A stretch of DNA of 64,000 nucleotides. Source: Cyclobacteriaceae bacterium (GTDB lineage: Bacteria > Bacteroidota > Bacteroidia > Cytophagales > Cyclobacteriaceae). The stretch's first letter is position 1, and every line of letters begins with the position of its first letter. Shown here in pieces: positions 42,691 to 51,482 of this stretch. A model generated the notes under the pieces. That model did no database searches. It was not told the origin of the DNA and saw nothing but the letters and a program-made list of their open reading frames with translations. The stretch covers positions 105,737-169,736 of the forward strand of contig JANQPQ010000050.1 in the NCBI GenBank assembly GCA_028285445.1. The letters run 5' to 3'. A program made the translations under genes and the position numbers.

Positions 42691-44979
42691 ATGTCAGAGA
42701 CTAAGCCTAAACCATATCGGAAAATAATTCTTGTGGCCTGGATACTTTTTGTATTGGCTGTTGGAGGAATTCCATTTTACATATACTCTGTTAGTATAGA
42801 CCTCTGGGGTTTGTACGGCGGCATGCCCACTTTGAAAGCCCTGGAGAACCCTGAAAACGACTTATCCTCAGAACTAATAACCGCTGATGGCGTAAGTCTC
42901 GGAAAATACTTCAGATTTAATCGAAGCCAAGTTGCATACAACGAACTTTCTCCTCACATTATTAATGCACTCAAGGCTAAGGAAGATATAAGGTTTGAGG
43001 AACATTCCGGGGTGGATTTGTATGCAATGCTGAGGGTTGTCAGGTACATGGGGAGCCGCGGTGGAGGAAGTACTATTACCCAACAGTTGGCAAAGAATAT
43101 TTACGGAACCATGGGTTCGGATTTAGAAGGAAAAATTGGTGATAATCTGGGCTATCTCATAAAAAGAGGAATCGCCAAAACGAAGGAGTGGATTATCTCT
43201 GTAAAACTTGAAAGAACATTCACAAAGGAAGAGATTTTGGCGCTTTACCTGAACACAGTGGAGTTTGGCAGCAACGCATATGGCATCAGAGCGGCATCTG
43301 AAACCTTTTTTAACACAACCCCCGATAGCCTCAATATATCTCAAGCCTCAATGTTGGTTGGGCTACTCGAAGCTCCATCTTGGAACAATCCTGTTAAGTG
43401 GCCTGAAAGGGCCAAAGGAAGACGAAACGTGGTTTTGGCTCAGCTCCTCAAATACAACTATCTAGACAAAGTGCTATATGATTCTTTGGTGGCTGAAGAA
43501 ATTGTTCTTGACTACAAAGTTGCGAATCAAAACCGGGGCCTGGCCACCTATTTCAGATCTGAGATATTGTGGGATTTGTTGAGCTGGTGTAATGAGAGAG
43601 ATATTGACCTTTATGAAAGCGGATTGAAAATCTATACCACAATTGACAGCAAATTGCAGCAATATGCCGAAGAGGCCGTTACTGAGCATATGGATACACT
43701 CCAGCGCCTTTTTGACGAGGTTTGGAAAGATGGTAATCCTTGGATTGATAGAAATGGAAGAGAGATTAGAGGCTTCATCCGCCAGGTCGCCAAACGTACT
43801 CCGCGCTATAGGAGTCTTGTTGAAAAATATGGTGAGGATGATGACTCAGTGGATATTGTAATGAACACCCCGCGGGAGATGACGGTATTTTCATGGGATG
43901 GTGAGATTGATACCCTTCTTAGCCCCATTGATTCTATAAAATACTATAAGCGGTTCTTGCAAGCTGGCTTTATGGTTATGGATCCTCACTCTGGGCACGT
44001 CAAGGCCTGGGTCGGAGGCATCAATCACAAGTACTTTAAATACGATCATGTCAAGAGGGGTCGACGTCAAACAGGTTCAACTTTCAAACCATTCGTTTAT
44101 ACGGCTGCAATCGAAAGTGCCTATTACCCATGCTATCAGGCGGTAGACGACCCCAAAACATACCTTATTTCTGAAGACCAGCCTCCATACACACCAGATA
44201 ACTCCGATGGGAAGTGGTCTGGGGAAACTATGACGCTTCGTAAAGGTATGGCCCAGTCCAAGAATAGCATCACCGTGCATATTACCAATGAAATTGGGCC
44301 TGAGAATGTAGTGGATGTCGCAAAGAGACTGGGGATTACAGAGAAGATACTCCCAGTGCTCTCAATAGGGCTAGGTACAAATGATGTTTCCCTATTTGAA
44401 CTTTCCGGAGCGTATTCTGCTTTTGTGAATAGGGGTATGTGGACCCATCCTTTCTATATCACCCGCATTGAGGACAAATATGGCAATGTACTTCAACGAT
44501 TTGTACCCAATAGGTTCCAGGGTATTAGCGAAGAAACTGCCTACCTGATGCTTCACATGCTGAAAGGCACAGTTGAAGAAGAAGGAGGCACGGCCAGGTC
44601 CCTGGATTATCGCTATAATTTGCTCCAAGATGGGAACGAAATTGGCGCTAAGACGGGTACAACCCAAAACTACTCAGATGGTTGGTTTATGGGAGTCACA
44701 AAAGATCTTGTTGGTGGTGCTTGGGTCGGAGGAGATGACCGAAGTATCCATTTCAAGAGCATCCGCTATGGCCAGGGAGCAGTAATGGCCCTACCAATCT
44801 GGGGCAATTTCATGAGTAAAGTTTATGCTGATGAGGATCTCGGCTATACCATGGGGCCGTTTCAAAGACCTAACAATCCCCTATCCGTGGAGCTTGATTG
44901 TTCTAAGTACTACGGAACTACCCCCATAGACTCACTGGAAAATCAAGCTGAAGAAATCAAGCAAGAAGATATTTTCTAG
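42691..44979 (+). CDS. Class A penicillin-binding protein (PBP1A type): transglycosylase and transpeptidase
   Basis: A bifunctional peptidoglycan synthase of 762 residues. One membrane helix (about 10-33) leads to the GT51 domain, with catalytic E98 in KAKEDIRFEEHSGVD and GGGSTITQQLAKN at 124-136. The transpeptidase domain has the nucleophile S463 in TGSTFKPF, SKN at 523-525 and KTGT at 654-657. A short acidic C-terminus follows. It lies back to back with PorW without a gap, so the two are very likely co-translated, and uvrC follows after six bases. No outer-membrane activator gene is adjacent. Confidence 0.95.
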   Translation: MSETKPKPYRKIILVAWILFVLAVGGIPFYIYSVSIDLWGLYGGMPTLKALENPENDLSSELITADGVSLGKYFRFNRSQVAYNELSPHIINALKAKEDIRFEEHSGVDLYAMLRVVRYMGSRGGGSTITQQLAKNIYGTMGSDLEGKIGDNLGYLIKRGIAKTKEWIISVKLERTFTKEEILALYLNTVEFGSNAYGIRAASETFFNTTPDSLNISQASMLVGLLEAPSWNNPVKWPERAKGRRNVVLAQLLKYNYLDKVLYDSLVAEEIVLDYKVANQNRGLATYFRSEILWDLLSWCNERDIDLYESGLKIYTTIDSKLQQYAEEAVTEHMDTLQRLFDEVWKDGNPWIDRNGREIRGFIRQVAKRTPRYRSLVEKYGEDDDSVDIVMNTPREMTVFSWDGEIDTLLSPIDSIKYYKRFLQAGFMVMDPHSGHVKAWVGGINHKYFKYDHVKRGRRQTGSTFKPFVYTAAIESAYYPCYQAVDDPKTYLISEDQPPYTPDNSDGKWSGETMTLRKGMAQSKNSITVHITNEIGPENVVDVAKRLGITEKILPVLSIGLGTNDVSLFELSGAYSAFVNRGMWTHPFYITRIEDKYGNVLQRFVPNRFQGISEETAYLMLHMLKGTVEEEGGTARSLDYRYNLLQDGNEIGAKTGTTQNYSDGWFMGVTKDLVGGAWVGGDDRSIHFKSIRYGQGAVMALPIWGNFMSKVYADEDLGYTMGPFQRPNNPLSVELDCSKYYGTTPIDSLENQAEEIKQEDIF

Positions 44980-44985
44980 CCACCG

Positions 44986-46803
44986 ATGAAAGCGAATCGG
45001 TATGAAGTTGAGCAAATAGGGCTCTTGCCCGACCAACCTGGTATCTACAAATTCTTCAACAAGCATAGTATCTTAATCTATGTAGGAAAAGCCAAGAGCC
45101 TTAAGAAGCGAGTTGCTAGCTATTTCAATAAAGGTGCATTCATAAATAGAAAAACTCAGCGTTTAGTCTCAGAAATCGCTCGCATTGAATACACCGTATC
45201 TCTTTCGGAGTTCGATGCACTATTGTTGGAGAATAATCTAATTAAGCAACATCAACCTAAGTACAATATTCAACTTAAGGATGATAAGTCCTTTCCCTAC
45301 ATCTGTGTTCTTAATGAGCGATTTCCAAGAATCATTTCAACACGAAGATTCAAGCCCTCACAAGGTCAATACTTCGGGCCATATTCTAGCGTTGTGGCAA
45401 TGAATAATGTGCTAGACCTCATTCGCAGCCTCTACACAATTCGCACTTGCAAATATGATCTGTCTGAAGACAATATTCTCGCGTCTAAGTTCAAGGTTTG
45501 CCTGGAGTATCACATTGGCAACTGTCAAGGTCCATGTGAGGGCTTGCAAAATGAACTGGATTACAATAAGGATATTGAACTTGCCAAGGATATTCTCAAG
45601 GGTAACCTATCTAAGGTCGTCAGGCATTTCGAGGAAAACATGATGAGCCATTCCGAAAATCTGGACTTTGAAAAGGCCCAGATTTTTAAAGATAAGCTTC
45701 AGCTTCTAAAAAAATTTCAAAGCAAGACGTTAGTTGTAAATCAGAATATTGCCGATGCAGAGGTTTTTAGTATCACCTCAGACCAAACTGGTGCCTATGT
45801 GAGTTTTATGAGGATCCGTAATGGGGCTATTAACATGACCAATACGCTTTATGTCAAGAAAAAACTCAATGAGATGGATGAAGAAGTGCTCAACCTCATG
45901 GTGCTTGAACTTAGGGAAAAATACAAAAGTGATTCTGATGAAATCTTGACCAATATTCCCTTATCAGTTTTACCAGATGGAGTACGAAATGTCGTGCCAG
46001 TCAGAGGTGACAAGAAGAAGCTAGTTGACCTTTCGTTGCGTAACGCCATGGAGTATCGCAAAGAAAAGATTAAAGCCAATCAGAAGAATAAAGTTCCTAT
46101 ACAAGATGTACTATTCCAGCTGCAGGATGATCTGCGGTTGCCATTGGTACCCCTGCACATTGAGTGCTTCGATAATTCCAATCTACATGGTTCAAACCCC
46201 GTTGCTTCCATGGTTTGTTTCAAAAATGGGCGGCCAGCAAAAAAAGACTACCGTCATTACAATATAAAATCGGTTAAGGGTATAGACGACTTTGCCTCTA
46301 TGAAGGAGGTGGTAGGCCGAAGGTACAGCAGATTACAAAAAGAAGGCCTGGAATTTCCTAATCTGATAATTGTTGATGGGGGTAAGGGCCAACTGAGTTC
46401 TGCCTGTGAAGCCCTTAAAGAAATTGGCTTGTATGGTAAAATTCCCATTATCGGGGTGGCCAAAAAATTAGAGGAGCTCTACTTTCCGGAAGATACCATT
46501 CCTCTACACATCAACAGGGCCTCTCCCTCCCTAAGACTAATACAACAATTACGAAATGAAGCGCACAGGTTTGCTATTCAATTTCATAGAAATCAAAGAT
46601 CAAAATCTACTATCAAAACAAGCTTAACAGAAATAGACGGAATTGGCCCCAATACTAGTGACAAGTTACTTAAGCAATTTAGATCCATAAAGAAGATTAA
46701 AGAGAGTAGTCTTGAACAGATTTCAGCGGTAATTGGAGAGGCCAAGGCAAAACTAGTCGTTACCTACCTCCACAAAAAAAGGGAGCAAAAGCTCCCTTCG
46801 TAA
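44986..46803 (+). CDS. uvrC: UvrC, excinuclease ABC subunit C
   Basis: Makes the two incisions around DNA damage in nucleotide excision repair with UvrA and UvrB. The 605 residues start with the GIY-YIG nuclease (GIY at 19-21, YVGKAK at 32-37), have the cysteines CKYDLSEDN...CLEYHIGNCQGPCEG, then the UvrB-binding helix region, the RNase H-like nuclease (HIECFDNSNLHGSNPVASMV, IVDGGKGQLSSA) and the C-terminal helix-hairpin-helix repeats. The last codons form the stem of a hairpin that acts as a terminator for the gld operon on the other strand. It is the third gene after PorW and PBP1A. Confidence 0.97.
   Translation: MKANRYEVEQIGLLPDQPGIYKFFNKHSILIYVGKAKSLKKRVASYFNKGAFINRKTQRLVSEIARIEYTVSLSEFDALLLENNLIKQHQPKYNIQLKDDKSFPYICVLNERFPRIISTRRFKPSQGQYFGPYSSVVAMNNVLDLIRSLYTIRTCKYDLSEDNILASKFKVCLEYHIGNCQGPCEGLQNELDYNKDIELAKDILKGNLSKVVRHFEENMMSHSENLDFEKAQIFKDKLQLLKKFQSKTLVVNQNIADAEVFSITSDQTGAYVSFMRIRNGAINMTNTLYVKKKLNEMDEEVLNLMVLELREKYKSDSDEILTNIPLSVLPDGVRNVVPVRGDKKKLVDLSLRNAMEYRKEKIKANQKNKVPIQDVLFQLQDDLRLPLVPLHIECFDNSNLHGSNPVASMVCFKNGRPAKKDYRHYNIKSVKGIDDFASMKEVVGRRYSRLQKEGLEFPNLIIVDGGKGQLSSACEALKEIGLYGKIPIIGVAKKLEELYFPEDTIPLHINRASPSLRLIQQLRNEAHRFAIQFHRNQRSKSTIKTSLTEIDGIGPNTSDKLLKQFRSIKKIKESSLEQISAVIGEAKAKLVVTYLHKKREQKLPS
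46779..46798 (-). terminator. Rho-independent terminator of the gld operon, inside the uvrC end
   Basis: A perfect eight-pair stem (AAGGGAGC and GCTCCCTT, loop of four) followed on the minus strand by a run of Ts. It lies 23 bases past the gldN stop. The same bases encode the last residues of UvrC, so the terminator is built into coding sequence. Confidence 0.75.
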
Positions 46804-46820
46804 ATGTTTTAAAATCTCCG

Positions 46821-47690
46821 TTAGTACTCCCAGAGGTTGTGCTCTTTTTCCATCAACTGCATCTCCAACCATTGCGAGGCCATTATACCCTCCTTAGGGC
46901 TTTTGTTGTAGATGTCTACAATATACTGGTCTCTCGGATTATCAACCTTAGTAAGTCGTGCATTGAATAGTCTCAAATCAAAGGCATCAGCCAAATTTCT
47001 GTGTTCAGCACTATTTTGCCGATTAAACCAGATCGCTTCCTCTGGCATACTACGGAACAGCTTTTCAAGATCTTTGTACCTAAACACGGCTACTTCTTTG
47101 AATACACCAGTCTCAAACTTATCTCCTGGTATGATCATCTTGATAGACTGAATATCATGGTAAAGAGTAGATCTCCTTTTATCGAAGATTAAATCTTCCA
47201 TTATTTCCAATATGGTAATCTCGTTCGGTAAGAATTCATCGGATTCCTCCTCCACTGGCTCCTCGTCACCGCTTTCGCCTTCCCCGTCTCCACTATCATC
47301 ACCCCAACCAGAGTCATCACCCCAGCCTGAGTCGTCACCGAAACCTTCGAGATCGTCCTCATCCTCAGCACCAGGAAGTGTCAAATTCTTGGTAAACTCC
47401 TCTAATGGCATTTCAGTAAGCAAGGAATCGTTCATATAAGGCTTTAGGACCCCGGACTTCACACCTTCAATCATAATTTTGGTAATCTCGTTATTGAAGG
47501 CAAAGAAAGCTTGATTTTGCTTTTCCTTTAGATCCATTCTTCTCCAGACCCTCTTCTTATAGAACTGCTCGTATTTTGGAATAGGGCGCACAGAATTGTC
47601 ATTGTACTGTGGCTCATTTTCCTGAGCGTATCCCACAAAAGAGAAGCCGCAAACTATTAGAAATAACGCTACAAATCTCATCTTCATCAT
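46821..47690 (-). CDS. gldN: GldN/PorN, type IX secretion ring protein
   Basis: Periplasmic component of the type IX secretion/gliding apparatus that forms a ring with the lipoprotein GldK at the outer membrane. The 289 residues have a signal peptide (about 1-22), VRPIPKYEQFYKKRVWRRMDLKEKQNQAFF in the N-terminal part, and a C-terminal half with EEAIWFNRQNSAEHRNLADAFDLRLFN. Between them is an unusual acidic insert (about 109-152) containing three tandem six-residue repeats DDSGWG/DDSGWG/DDSGDG. It is the last gene of gldKLMN, ten bases after gldM, ahead of the terminator in uvrC. Confidence 0.93.
   Translation of the reverse strand: MMKMRFVALFLIVCGFSFVGYAQENEPQYNDNSVRPIPKYEQFYKKRVWRRMDLKEKQNQAFFAFNNEITKIMIEGVKSGVLKPYMNDSLLTEMPLEEFTKNLTLPGAEDEDDLEGFGDDSGWGDDSGWGDDSGDGEGESGDEEPVEEESDEFLPNEITILEIMEDLIFDKRRSTLYHDIQSIKMIIPGDKFETGVFKEVAVFRYKDLEKLFRSMPEEAIWFNRQNSAEHRNLADAFDLRLFNARLTKVDNPRDQYIVDIYNKSPKEGIMASQWLEMQLMEKEHNLWEY
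47283..47336 (-). repeat. Three 18-base tandem repeats within gldN
   Basis: Three copies of an 18-base unit reading GATGACTCTGGTTGGGGT or a close variant on the minus strand, encoding DDSGWG, DDSGWG and DDSGDG. They sit inside a Glu/Asp-rich segment and are in frame, so copy-number change would keep the reading frame. Confidence 0.85.
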
Positions 47691-47700
47691 CTCGTTGTTA

Positions 47701-49284
47701 TTAATGTAAAGGAATACTGAATATTGTATTAGCTATGCCTGTTACAGGTTCAGTTTTTCCTTGGAAGTTCATTCTAGCCACCTTCTTTACCTCAATTACA
47801 ATTCTATCATTAGGCTTGATTTGAGATAGGTACTTACTCATTGAGAGGTCTTGCTTCTTGATTGTTTCCCTCACCACTGGCCTACTACCACGAGCAATAA
47901 TCATCTCCCACTCTACAATTCTATACCTGGCATCCTTAGGCAGAAGAGAGGCAAAAGTTTCATCAGGTACCGCTCTAACAGATAGCTGTCTTGGACCAGG
48001 TACTTTCATTCCAGTTTTCATATTCACTGGTTTCCCTCTATTTGTAATTGCCAAGGTAGGCTTTGGTACTCTTTTTACTGTGAAGTTTTCAGTTCCAATC
48101 CTGTTGCCATTACTACTTACCGTCAAGGCAACTTTAGCTGCAGTTGGGATTACGGTCACTTCACCTTTCTTCGCTCCTTTTACCGCTCTTCCTCCTGATG
48201 CACTAAACGCTGGGTTGTAGTTTGTTCCCAAAGCTGGTACCTGTACATTTAGCTCATTTCCGCAATTCAAGTACAAAGAAGAGATTGCCGCCGATTGAAT
48301 CTGTATAACCGGTTTGGCAACAAAATAGGGATGCTCAATTGAATAGACTGAGTCATTTAGAGTGATCGTAGCCTTAAACGTCTTTGCAGCAAGGCCATCT
48401 TTGTCATAACTACCTGGGGTAGCTGTAAACTTGATTTTACCTTTTCCATTGACCACTTCAATATCTTTACCTTCAAAAGTCATCGTTGGGTCAACCGCCG
48501 AAGATGAAGCTGAGATGAATAAATCTCCTTCGAATGGAGCACCCGCAGCAACAATATTAGATACAGGCAACACCATAGGAATAATCTGGTCAAAGCTTAC
48601 ATCCTTGGCTCCAACTTCTTTCGCAATGTCATCCAATGCCTTGGCTTCATAGCTCAGTACTTCAGTTTCCATATAACTGATTGTAGCCATACCAGCAGCG
48701 GTTGGCGTGTTTTGGAAATAGTACTCAGCAAAGTTCTTCTTATTTTGGTTGGGATCGTTTTTGGCTATATCAATATCCTTAGCATCCCGAGCAAGCGGCT
48801 TAAACTCCTCACCTGCCAGTTTAGATAAATCCGCGGCATAAGTGTTTAGCTTATTCTTTAACTCCTCGCCACGGCCACCAAACATCATTAGCGCTCCGAC
48901 TTTATCGTAGTCTTTTGCACCAATTAACTGTCCATTTTCGTCATATCCATCCTCATCGCCGGCGCCGGTGATAATCGCCATCTCTGATCTAACTTCGCTT
49001 AAATACTCGAGAGTAGTCTTTGTCATCTGACGTACTTGTTTTGCCTTCTCTAAGGCCTTAACGTCTGACTCCCTCTCTCCTTTCTTTTCTACTTCAGCCT
49101 CGATTCTACCAAGAGTACCGGTATTTCGAATCTCCGATTCTTTAGCTTGAGTATTGAGGGTTTCGTCAATAAAGATGAATTTCTCGAGTACTGAATTACT
49201 TACTTGCAGCGCCAATAAGGCTGTCAGAACTAGGTACATCATACCTATCATCTTCTGTCTGGGGGTTTCTTTGCCTCCTGCCAT
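47701..49284 (-). CDS. gldM: GldM/PorM, type IX secretion motor periplasmic shaft
   Basis: A 527-residue bitopic protein. After a short cytoplasmic start, one membrane helix (about 10-35, MIGMMYLVLTALLALQVSNSV) is followed by a long periplasmic part, with a helical domain (about 40-230) and repeated beta domains (230-520), as in the GldM structures. GldM dimers span the periplasm and, driven by GldL, transmit motion to the GldK/N ring and gliding adhesins. The sequence SSLYLNCGNELNVQVPALG and PRQLSVRAVPD match the domains near the end. It lies between gldL (22 bases) and gldN. Confidence 0.96.
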   Translation of the reverse strand: MAGGKETPRQKMIGMMYLVLTALLALQVSNSVLEKFIFIDETLNTQAKESEIRNTGTLGRIEAEVEKKGERESDVKALEKAKQVRQMTKTTLEYLSEVRSEMAIITGAGDEDGYDENGQLIGAKDYDKVGALMMFGGRGEELKNKLNTYAADLSKLAGEEFKPLARDAKDIDIAKNDPNQNKKNFAEYYFQNTPTAAGMATISYMETEVLSYEAKALDDIAKEVGAKDVSFDQIIPMVLPVSNIVAAGAPFEGDLFISASSSAVDPTMTFEGKDIEVVNGKGKIKFTATPGSYDKDGLAAKTFKATITLNDSVYSIEHPYFVAKPVIQIQSAAISSLYLNCGNELNVQVPALGTNYNPAFSASGGRAVKGAKKGEVTVIPTAAKVALTVSSNGNRIGTENFTVKRVPKPTLAITNRGKPVNMKTGMKVPGPRQLSVRAVPDETFASLLPKDARYRIVEWEMIIARGSRPVVRETIKKQDLSMSKYLSQIKPNDRIVIEVKKVARMNFQGKTEPVTGIANTIFSIPLH

Positions 49285-49306
49285 AATGTCTAAGTTTTAA
49301 AGTGTT

Positions 49307-50179
49307 TTACTTTGGTTGTTGGCTAACCTGTGGTTGCGATTGACTGGGCGCTGCACTTCCGCCACCACCTCTCATTGCAGTTAGCATACTTCCATAAATA
49401 CTATTTAGTGATGTTAAGTTACCTGTTAGTTTCTGAAGTTCGGTAGAGAATTTCTCAGATCCCCGCCCTGCCTTCTCCATGCTTTCCATCACGCTGGCAA
49501 CATTAGAGTAGAACTTGTTCATTGCCTTCAGGTGACTATTTGCATCTTGCAATTCCATTTCATATACGGCATTCAATGCTCCCAAGTTCTTGGTGATATT
49601 CTGAACCTGAGTATGATACTCCTTAGCATCTTTTGAAGCATTTGCCATATCTGCCATGGCATTGGCGGTTGTAGCGTAAGACTTATTCATATCAAGCAAA
49701 GCTTTCGATGCAGTACTTACACTCTTCGAGTATTCCTCAGTGGCAACGGCGGCATTTGATAATGATGACATCTGAGAAACATTCGTTGCGAGGTTTTTCA
49801 TCCCTTTACCAAGATTGTCAATGAGTTCAGGACCAATCTTGGAGCTTTCAAGCATATGATCCAATTTCTTTGTAACTGAGTCTTCTTTACCTCCCTGCTT
49901 ATTAGCTATTCGGGGCTTGGCAGATGGTCCGTCGTAATCCTCAGCCAATTCAGGATAAACTTTTGTCCAGTCTAACTCGGCGTGCTTTGGCTCGAAGGCA
50001 CTGAGGAAAAATATTATAGCTTCCGTAGTGAGACCAATACCTAGCATGGCACCAGCTCCGGGCAAGTGTAATATTTTGAACATCGCTCCAACAATTACCA
50101 CTGCCGCTCCTATACCATATACTTTAGGCATAATGGTTGTGAAAAGAAGCTCAACGAAACCGCCTTTTTTACTACTCAT
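49307..50179 (-). CDS. gldL: GldL/PorL, type IX secretion motor stator
   Basis: Inner-membrane protein of the proton-driven motor for type IX secretion and gliding. The 290 residues have two membrane helices (about 18-35 and 42-60) in VYGIGAAVVIVGAMFKILHLPGAGAMLGIGLTTEAIIFFLSAFEP, with the conserved ILHLPGAG loop and an in-membrane glutamate (TEAIIFFL), which is the expected proton-responsive residue. A long cytoplasmic region rich in coiled coil follows, ending in a disordered Gly/Gln/Ser tail. It pairs with gldM immediately downstream and follows gldK after about 60 bases. Confidence 0.96.
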   Translation of the reverse strand: MSSKKGGFVELLFTTIMPKVYGIGAAVVIVGAMFKILHLPGAGAMLGIGLTTEAIIFFLSAFEPKHAELDWTKVYPELAEDYDGPSAKPRIANKQGGKEDSVTKKLDHMLESSKIGPELIDNLGKGMKNLATNVSQMSSLSNAAVATEEYSKSVSTASKALLDMNKSYATTANAMADMANASKDAKEYHTQVQNITKNLGALNAVYEMELQDANSHLKAMNKFYSNVASVMESMEKAGRGSEKFSTELQKLTGNLTSLNSIYGSMLTAMRGGGGSAAPSQSQPQVSQQPK

Positions 50180-50238
50180 TTTATTAGATTTTTAGTGATT
50201 AAGGATGTAAAACAATTTATGATTACAAGATAACAATT

Positions 50239-51285
50239 TTATTGAAATTCTGCTCCTGATGACCGGCCTAAGTGGGTGAGGGCACATCTAAATCCAATGT
50301 AGGCTCTGGTGGAGTCTTTATATTCGAAAGTTCTTGTTCCAGTTTCCAAAAAGAAGGCAATATCTTTCCACGAACCACCCCTAATTACCTTTCTTGGTTC
50401 ATCATCATCAAAATAAGTTGGGTTGAGATCCCATACTAGTGGAACTGAGGCGGGGTTAAATGCGTCTTCGCACCACTCCGAAACGTTTCCAGCCATATCA
50501 AACAATCCGTAGTCGTTACTGAAGTAAGAACTTACTTCAGCTGTGTATGCATAACCATCATCGTAATAGTTACCTCTTCCAGGCTTGAAATTGGCTAACA
50601 TACAACCCTTTGAATTTCTTATGTAAGGATTCCCCCAGGGATACTTTGCCATGTCGCGTCCACCCCTGGCCGCATATTCCCACTCTGCTTCTGATGGCAA
50701 CCTGAAATTTGGCATAGGAAAGTCACCAATGCTCTGTCTATAGTCATTCAAATAGCTCGTTCTCCAATCGCAAAAGTACTTAGCTGCCTCCCAGTCAACA
50801 CCTGTAACAGGATAGTTGTCAAATGCTGGGTGCCAATAGTAGTAATCCATCATAGGGTCACCCATGTGGTGAACGAAATCCTTTACCCAAACGGTAGTAT
50901 CTGGATACAACTGGCCCATCACAAAGTCTTCGCCTAAAACACTAAGCGAATCTTCAATCATAGCATTCATGAACTGTCGATACTCGTTGTTGGTAATCTC
51001 AGTATCGTCCATGAAAAAACTACCTATAGTAACCTGTTTGTTGAAGTTGATTTGAGAATGTGCTGCATCTTCGTCAGCTTGACCCATATGGAAAGTACCT
51101 GCAGGAATTGGCACCATCCCGTAGGGGACTGTCATCACCCATCCTTCCCGATTAGGTACTCCAACTAGCTCTCCTCTATCGCCGCCACCGCCGCCTAGTC
51201 CAAGAAGGCCACAACCCCCTGAAAAAACGGTTAGCACTACAAGCAGGAAGCACCATGACTTTCTTACTCTAATAATATTCTCCAT
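50239..51285 (-). CDS. gldK: GldK/PorK, type IX secretion outer-membrane lipoprotein
   Basis: A 348-residue lipoprotein with lipobox FSGGC and a short Gly-rich linker (GLGGGGG). The rest is a formylglycine-generating-enzyme-like (FGE-sulfatase) fold, with PAGTFHMGQADEDAAHSQ at the start and GLFDMAGNVSEWCEDAF and RVIRGGSWKD-type motifs at the end, as in GldK and PorK. The fold is used structurally, not as an enzyme. With GldN it forms the outer-membrane ring. A 197-base AT-rich gap precedes it; the nearest promoter-like match there is TAACTTAG (51294-51301, minus strand), one mismatch from consensus. PorP is upstream. Confidence 0.95.
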   Translation of the reverse strand: MENIIRVRKSWCFLLVVLTVFSGGCGLLGLGGGGGDRGELVGVPNREGWVMTVPYGMVPIPAGTFHMGQADEDAAHSQINFNKQVTIGSFFMDDTEITNNEYRQFMNAMIEDSLSVLGEDFVMGQLYPDTTVWVKDFVHHMGDPMMDYYYWHPAFDNYPVTGVDWEAAKYFCDWRTSYLNDYRQSIGDFPMPNFRLPSEAEWEYAARGGRDMAKYPWGNPYIRNSKGCMLANFKPGRGNYYDDGYAYTAEVSSYFSNDYGLFDMAGNVSEWCEDAFNPASVPLVWDLNPTYFDDDEPRKVIRGGSWKDIAFFLETGTRTFEYKDSTRAYIGFRCALTHLGRSSGAEFQ

Positions 51286-51482
51286 AGCACGATCTAAGTT
51301 AAACTTGGTGAAAACTTAACTCCAAGTTATCCACAATTATTGCCTAAAATAACATTAAATAATTTAACTCTTAAAATTTTACAAAGCGAAATTTTAGTAC
51401 CATAAAAAGAAAAAATTGCGCAGAGTAAATTTTTGCCACCCAAATTGGGTATTTTATAGGAAAATGCAAAATATTTTTTGTC
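51286..51482. other. Largest intergenic gap, AT-rich, between porP and gldK
   Basis: At 197 bases this is the longest gap in the window. It has no gene and no hairpin with a T tract. A 13-base palindrome with arms ACCCAA/TTGGGT lies at 51438-51450 and an imperfect promoter element at 51294-51301. It probably carries the regulatory signals of gldKLMN. Confidence 0.4.

Noticed and set aside
51438..51450. Palindrome with arms ACCCAA/TTGGGT as a terminator after porP
   Set aside because: The centre leaves a very short loop, the stem is short, and no T tract follows on the minus strand.
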